Source: Bacillota bacterium (GTDB lineage Bacteria > Bacillota > Clostridia > Lachnospirales > Anaerotignaceae). From it: DNA of 9,307 nucleotides. Where the stretch lies: assembly GCA_030526765.1 (NCBI GenBank), contig JAUNCB010000029.1, forward strand, positions 1 through 9,307. The letters are read 5' to 3'. The stretch's first letter is position 1. Every line of letters starts with the position of its first letter. Under the pieces are notes generated by a model. That model had not been told where the DNA came from. It saw only the letters and a program-made list of their open reading frames with translations, and did no database searches. Shown here piece by piece: positions 6,888 to 9,307 of the stretch. Both the position numbers and the translations under genes were made by a program.

Positions 6888-7599
6888 TTTCATCCACCTC
6901 TTCTTCTCTTTTTCTTCTCTCTATCTTCTCGATCCTGCCATCCTGCAGCACCACAATTCGATCGGCATATTCCGCCAGTTCCAGATCGTGAGTGACAATG
7001 ACCAGTGTCTGATGATACTTTTTCGCCAGTCCTGTGATCAGATCCATCATCTCATAGGTTGTTTTCGTGTCCAGATTGCCTGTTGGCTCGTCCGCAAACA
7101 CCACCGGCGGTTCGTTTACAAAGGCACGGGCAATGCTGACCCGCTGTTGCTGCCCGCCGCTCATTTCATAGGGCTTATGATTTGCCCGATCCTCCAGACC
7201 CACTGCCCGCAGCATTTCCATCGCCTTTTCTGTCCGCTCCTGCTTCGGTATTCCCCGAAAAATCAGGGGCAGCGTTACATTTTCCAGTGCCGTCAGTGTG
7301 GGCAGCAGATTGTAGGACTGAAACACAAAGCCCACATATTTTCTGCGAAAATCAGCAAGCTGATCCTCATCCATCCGCTCAATATATTTTTTATGGAAGA
7401 TGATTTTCCCTTCTGTCGGTTTCTCCAGCCCTGCGATCAGATTCAGAAGGGTCGATTTACCTGAACCGGATTTTCCCAGAAGGCAGCAAATCTCTCCCTG
7501 ATATATATTCATGGATATCCCGTCAATGGCTCGAATTTCTTCCTTCCCCATCTGATATATTTTTTTCACATCCCGAATGCGAATGATACTTTCCCGCAA
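6880..7599 (-). CDS. ABC transporter ATPase, MacB/LolD type
   Basis: This is the cytoplasmic ATP-hydrolysing subunit that should drive the MacB/FtsX permease encoded two genes downstream. Counting from the TTG start, it shows Walker [10 protein letters not shown] (42-50), Q-loop Gln 94 in [18 protein letters not shown] (91-108, a hallmark of the MacB/LolD/FtsE branch), signature MSGGQQQR (146-153), Walker B VVFADE (166-171), D-loop NLD (175-177) and switch His 204. All catalytic residues are present. At 239 residues the length is normal. I favour the TTG at 7599: AGGGGGTGA, close to the ideal AGGAGGTGA, lies 5 bases before it. The longer reading from GTG at 7608 would put the start codon inside that site. 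The end overlaps the next gene by 8 bases (ATGCGTAA), so the module is likely translated as a coupled set. The C-terminus is charged ([10 protein letters not shown]). Confidence 0.93.
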   Translation of the reverse strand: MRESIIRIRDVKKIYQMGKEEIRAIDGISMNIYQGEICCLLGKSGSGKSTLLNLIAGLEKPTEGKIIFHKKYIERMDEDQLADFRRKYVGFVFQSYNLLPTLTALENVTLPLIFRGIPKQERTEKAMEMLRAVGLEDRANHKPYEMSGGQQQRVSIARAFVNEPPVVFADEPTGNLDTKTTYEMMDLITGLAKKYHQTLVIVTHDLELAEYADRIVVLQDGRIEKIERRKREEEVDENA

Positions 7600-7608
7600 T
7601 ACTTTCAC

Positions 7609-7725
7609 CCCCTGCGGTCTTTATTTCCTATCCTTTTAATGGAAATTTAGTCCATATACATCGTACCACATAGCACGGACAAAAAAAAGAGAAATCTTAT
7701 TGTAAACCTCAGGAATTTTGCAAGT
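7609..7725 (-). other. Leader region upstream of the ABC operon
   Basis: This A/T-rich gap lies between the hflX terminator and the ABC ATPase gene and must hold the operon's promoter if it is not read through. I see two weak candidates: TTGCAA (7718-7723) with TAAGAT (18-base spacing), and TTGTCC (7677-7682) with TATATG (18-base spacing). Neither matches well enough to call. A short inverted repeat ATTTCC/GGAAAT (7624-7646) lies about 20 bases before the ribosome site. No ORF, tRNA or riboswitch is evident. Confidence 0.35.
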
Positions 7726-7763
7726 AAAAAAAAGGATAAACACCTGTTTAGTATTTATCCTTT
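7726..7763 (-). terminator. Strong intrinsic terminator of the dapF-hflX unit
   Basis: In the minus-strand RNA, AAAGGAUAAAUAC (7751-7763) pairs with GUGUUUAUCCUUU (7731-7743). This is a 13-bp stem with one G-U pair and the 7-base loop UAAACAG, running directly into an unbroken U tract (7726-7733). It lies about 29 bases after the hflX stop and cleanly separates hflX from the ABC operon. Confidence 0.88.
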
Positions 7764-7791
7764 CCTTCTCTTCTATGCTGAGAATAAGATC

Positions 7792-9075
7792 TTATTCCTG
7801 AACTCTGTATTTTTCCAGTCGGTTGGCGGATTCTTCATCCACATATACCTCCAGCAGAACGCCTTCGCCGGTATGCTCTTCCCGAATGATCTCACATCTG
7901 CCGTGTACCCAGCCGATCAGACCTCCGTCTGTATAAGGCACCAGTGCCGTCATGGATTTACGGAAGCTCTGCAGCAGTTTTTCGATGTGTTCCAGCAGGG
8001 TATCCATCCCATCGCCCTTTGCCGCAGAAACCTGTACAATATCCCTTGCCATAGTATCCATGGGAAGGGGCAGTTCCACATCATTATCCATTTTATTGAA
8101 TACCGTGATCACTGGTGTATTTTCACAGCCAAGGGATTTCAGGGTTTCATAAACCACCTTCATATGCTCTGCCCGATTAGGGTTGGACGCATCCACCACA
8201 TGCAGCAGGATATCTGCGTACTGCAGCTCCTCCAGTGTGGCACGGAATGCCTGCACCAGATGATGAGGCAGTTTCTGAATAAAGCCAACGGTATCCGTCA
8301 GAAAAATCTCCGAACCGCCGGGCAGTTCCACCTTTCTTGTGGTGGTATCCAGTGTTGCAAAAAGCTTATCCTCCGCCAGAACACCTGCATCAGACAGATA
8401 ATTCAGAATGGTGGATTTTCCTGCGTTGGTATAGCCCACCAGAGAAATGACAGGGGTTCCCTTTTTGCTGCGCTGATTCCGCAGCAGCTCTCTGTGGGTA
8501 CGGATATCCTGTGCCTCTCTGTTCAGCTCTGCGATTCGCTCCTTGATGTAACGTCTGTCTGTTTCCAGCTTGGTTTCACCGGGACCTCGGGTACCGATGC
8601 CGCCGCCCAGACGGGACATGGATGCACCAATCCCTGCCAGACGGGAGAGTCTGTATTTTAACTGTGCCAGCTCCACCTGAATCTTACCTTCTCCCGACAA
8701 TGCTCTTGCCGCAAAAATATCCAGAATAACCATGGTTCTGTCCATAACCTTTGTGCCAAGCATCTGCTCCAGATTTTTCATCTGAGCAGGGGAAAGCTCA
8801 TCATCGCAGACGATGCCTGTGGCATCATAGGCCGCCAGCATAGCCTTCAGCTCTTCGATCTTACCTGTGCCCAGATAATGACCGGGATGGATCCGTTCTC
8901 TTTTCTGCACAGAGCGGGCAACCGCCTTCGCCCCCGCTGTTTTTACCAGCTCCTCCAGTTCATCCAGACAAGCCTCCGTTTCCATTGCGGAACGGCTGTT
9001 TCTTTCATCCATTTCCACCGCTGTCAGAATGACACGCTCCTCCAGCTGATTCAGTTCATGCAGTTCCTTTGCCAT
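7792..9075 (-). CDS. hflX: GTPase HflX (ribosome-associated)
   Basis: HflX binds the 50S subunit, splits stalled ribosomes and is linked to heat and antibiotic stress in several bacteria. The 427 residues match the family. The N-terminal HflX domain (about 14-195) has HPGHYLGTGKIEEL (63-76) and the glycine-rich linker SRLGGGIGTRGPGETKLE (154-171). The Obg-like G domain has G1 GYTNAGKST (214-222), G2 TLDTT (241-245), G3 DTVG (261-264), G4 NKMD (327-330) and G5 SAAKG (350-354). The C-terminal domain (about 375-427) ends the protein. All GTP-binding motifs are intact. The ATG at 9075 starts 3 bases past the dapF stop, and its Shine-Dalgarno AGGAGGTG is made of the last dapF codons, so translation of the two is probably linked. 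A strong terminator follows. A perfect 16-bp palindrome (7782-7797) spans the stop codon. Confidence 0.97.
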   Translation of the reverse strand: MAKELHELNQLEERVILTAVEMDERNSRSAMETEACLDELEELVKTAGAKAVARSVQKRERIHPGHYLGTGKIEELKAMLAAYDATGIVCDDELSPAQMKNLEQMLGTKVMDRTMVILDIFAARALSGEGKIQVELAQLKYRLSRLAGIGASMSRLGGGIGTRGPGETKLETDRRYIKERIAELNREAQDIRTHRELLRNQRSKKGTPVISLVGYTNAGKSTILNYLSDAGVLAEDKLFATLDTTTRKVELPGGSEIFLTDTVGFIQKLPHHLVQAFRATLEELQYADILLHVVDASNPNRAEHMKVVYETLKSLGCENTPVITVFNKMDNDVELPLPMDTMARDIVQVSAAKGDGMDTLLEHIEKLLQSFRKSMTALVPYTDGGLIGWVHGRCEIIREEHTGEGVLLEVYVDEESANRLEKYRVQE

Positions 9076-9078
9076 ATA

Positions 9079-9307
9079 TCACACCTCCTGCAGCCATACA
9101 CCATCAAAGGAAAATGCTGCGGGACCTGTCATATAAATATGACCATCCCCTTCTTTCCATTCAATCGTCAGCCTGCCGCCGATCAGTTCTACCTCTACCG
9201 TTCTTCCTGTTTTTCCATTCAGCACACAGGCTGTCACCGCTGCACTTGCTCCCGTACCGCATGCCAGTGTCTCTCCGCTGCCTCTCTCCCATACCCGCAT
9301 TCTGATA
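9079..9307 (-). CDS. dapF: Diaminopimelate epimerase, C-terminal part (partial)
   Basis: Diaminopimelate epimerase converts LL- to meso-diaminopimelate, used for lysine and for peptidoglycan cross-links, in the cytosol. Only about the last 75 residues are inside the window; the gene continues off the right edge. The motif [20 protein letters not shown] carries the second catalytic cysteine of the two-cysteine racemase mechanism (the Cys of ACGTG). The following GGRLTIEW and GHIYMTGPA strands match the C-terminal end of the family, and the protein stops where DapF normally stops. The first half, with the partner cysteine, cannot be seen. hflX follows after 3 bases, so the two share a transcript. 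Confidence 0.93.
   Translation of the reverse strand, partial: IRMRVWERGSGETLACGTGASAAVTACVLNGKTGRTVEVELIGGRLTIEWKEGDGHIYMTGPAAFSFDGVWLQEV

Noticed and set aside
7873..8661. 262-codon plus-strand open frame antisense to hflX
   Set aside because: hflX is complete with all GTPase motifs on the other strand; this frame has no domain or ribosome site.
1..9307. CRISPR array, insertion sequence, tRNA/rRNA or prophage signal
   Set aside because: No regularly spaced repeats, transposase motifs, terminal inverted repeats with target duplications, or tRNA-like cloverleaf were seen. All genes share one strand and a similar style of codon use.

Overview
All nine genes that I can support lie on the minus strand, so the window reads from high to low coordinates. 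The organism looks like a Gram-positive anaerobe of the class Clostridia (Bacillota). The reasons are a CggR-type glycolytic repressor, Shine-Dalgarno sites close to AGGAGG before almost every gene, tight operons with short A/T-rich gaps, and exported proteins with a Gram-positive type signal peptide and membrane anchor. A family such as Lachnospiraceae is a guess; nothing here fixes the genus.

Layout in transcription order. (1) The 3' end of dapF (9079-9307) is followed after 3 bases by hflX (7792-9075), a ribosome-associated GTPase gene that ends at a strong intrinsic terminator (7726-7763). (2) A three-gene export module overlaps end to end: a MacB/LolD-type ABC ATPase (6880-7599), a 700-residue exported and anchored protein with five Ig-like repeats (4785-6887), and a MacB/FtsX-type permease (3478-4788). 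It has the gene order of a tripartite MacAB-like or Ykn-like system, but the middle protein is a CARDB/NEW3-like repeat protein instead of an HlyD/MacA adaptor. (3) A clear sigma-A-type promoter (3374-3402) drives a Nudix hydrolase gene (2871-3335) and a small single-pass membrane protein gene with a very acidic, Cys-rich tail (2551-2847), closed by an intrinsic terminator. (4) The glycolytic block is cggR (1405-2433), then pgk (88-1281), then the first 23 codons of an exported or membrane protein gene (1-71).

The glycolytic block is the most interesting part. In the Bacillus subtilis arrangement cggR is followed by gapA, pgk, tpi, pgm and eno. Here gapA is absent between cggR and pgk, and the gene after pgk does not start like tpiA. 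Both transcription units carry GGGAC/GTCCC elements resembling the known CggR operator: a 19-bp-spaced direct repeat upstream of cggR, and a perfect GGGACA-N5-TGTCCC palindrome just downstream of a TATAAT promoter in the cggR-pgk gap. This suggests that cggR controls itself and, separately, pgk.

I see no rRNA, tRNA, CRISPR array, insertion sequence, phage gene or attachment site. No stretch over 300 bases lacks a gene; the largest gap is 7600-7791. The long plus-strand open frames are antisense shadows of the minus-strand genes.
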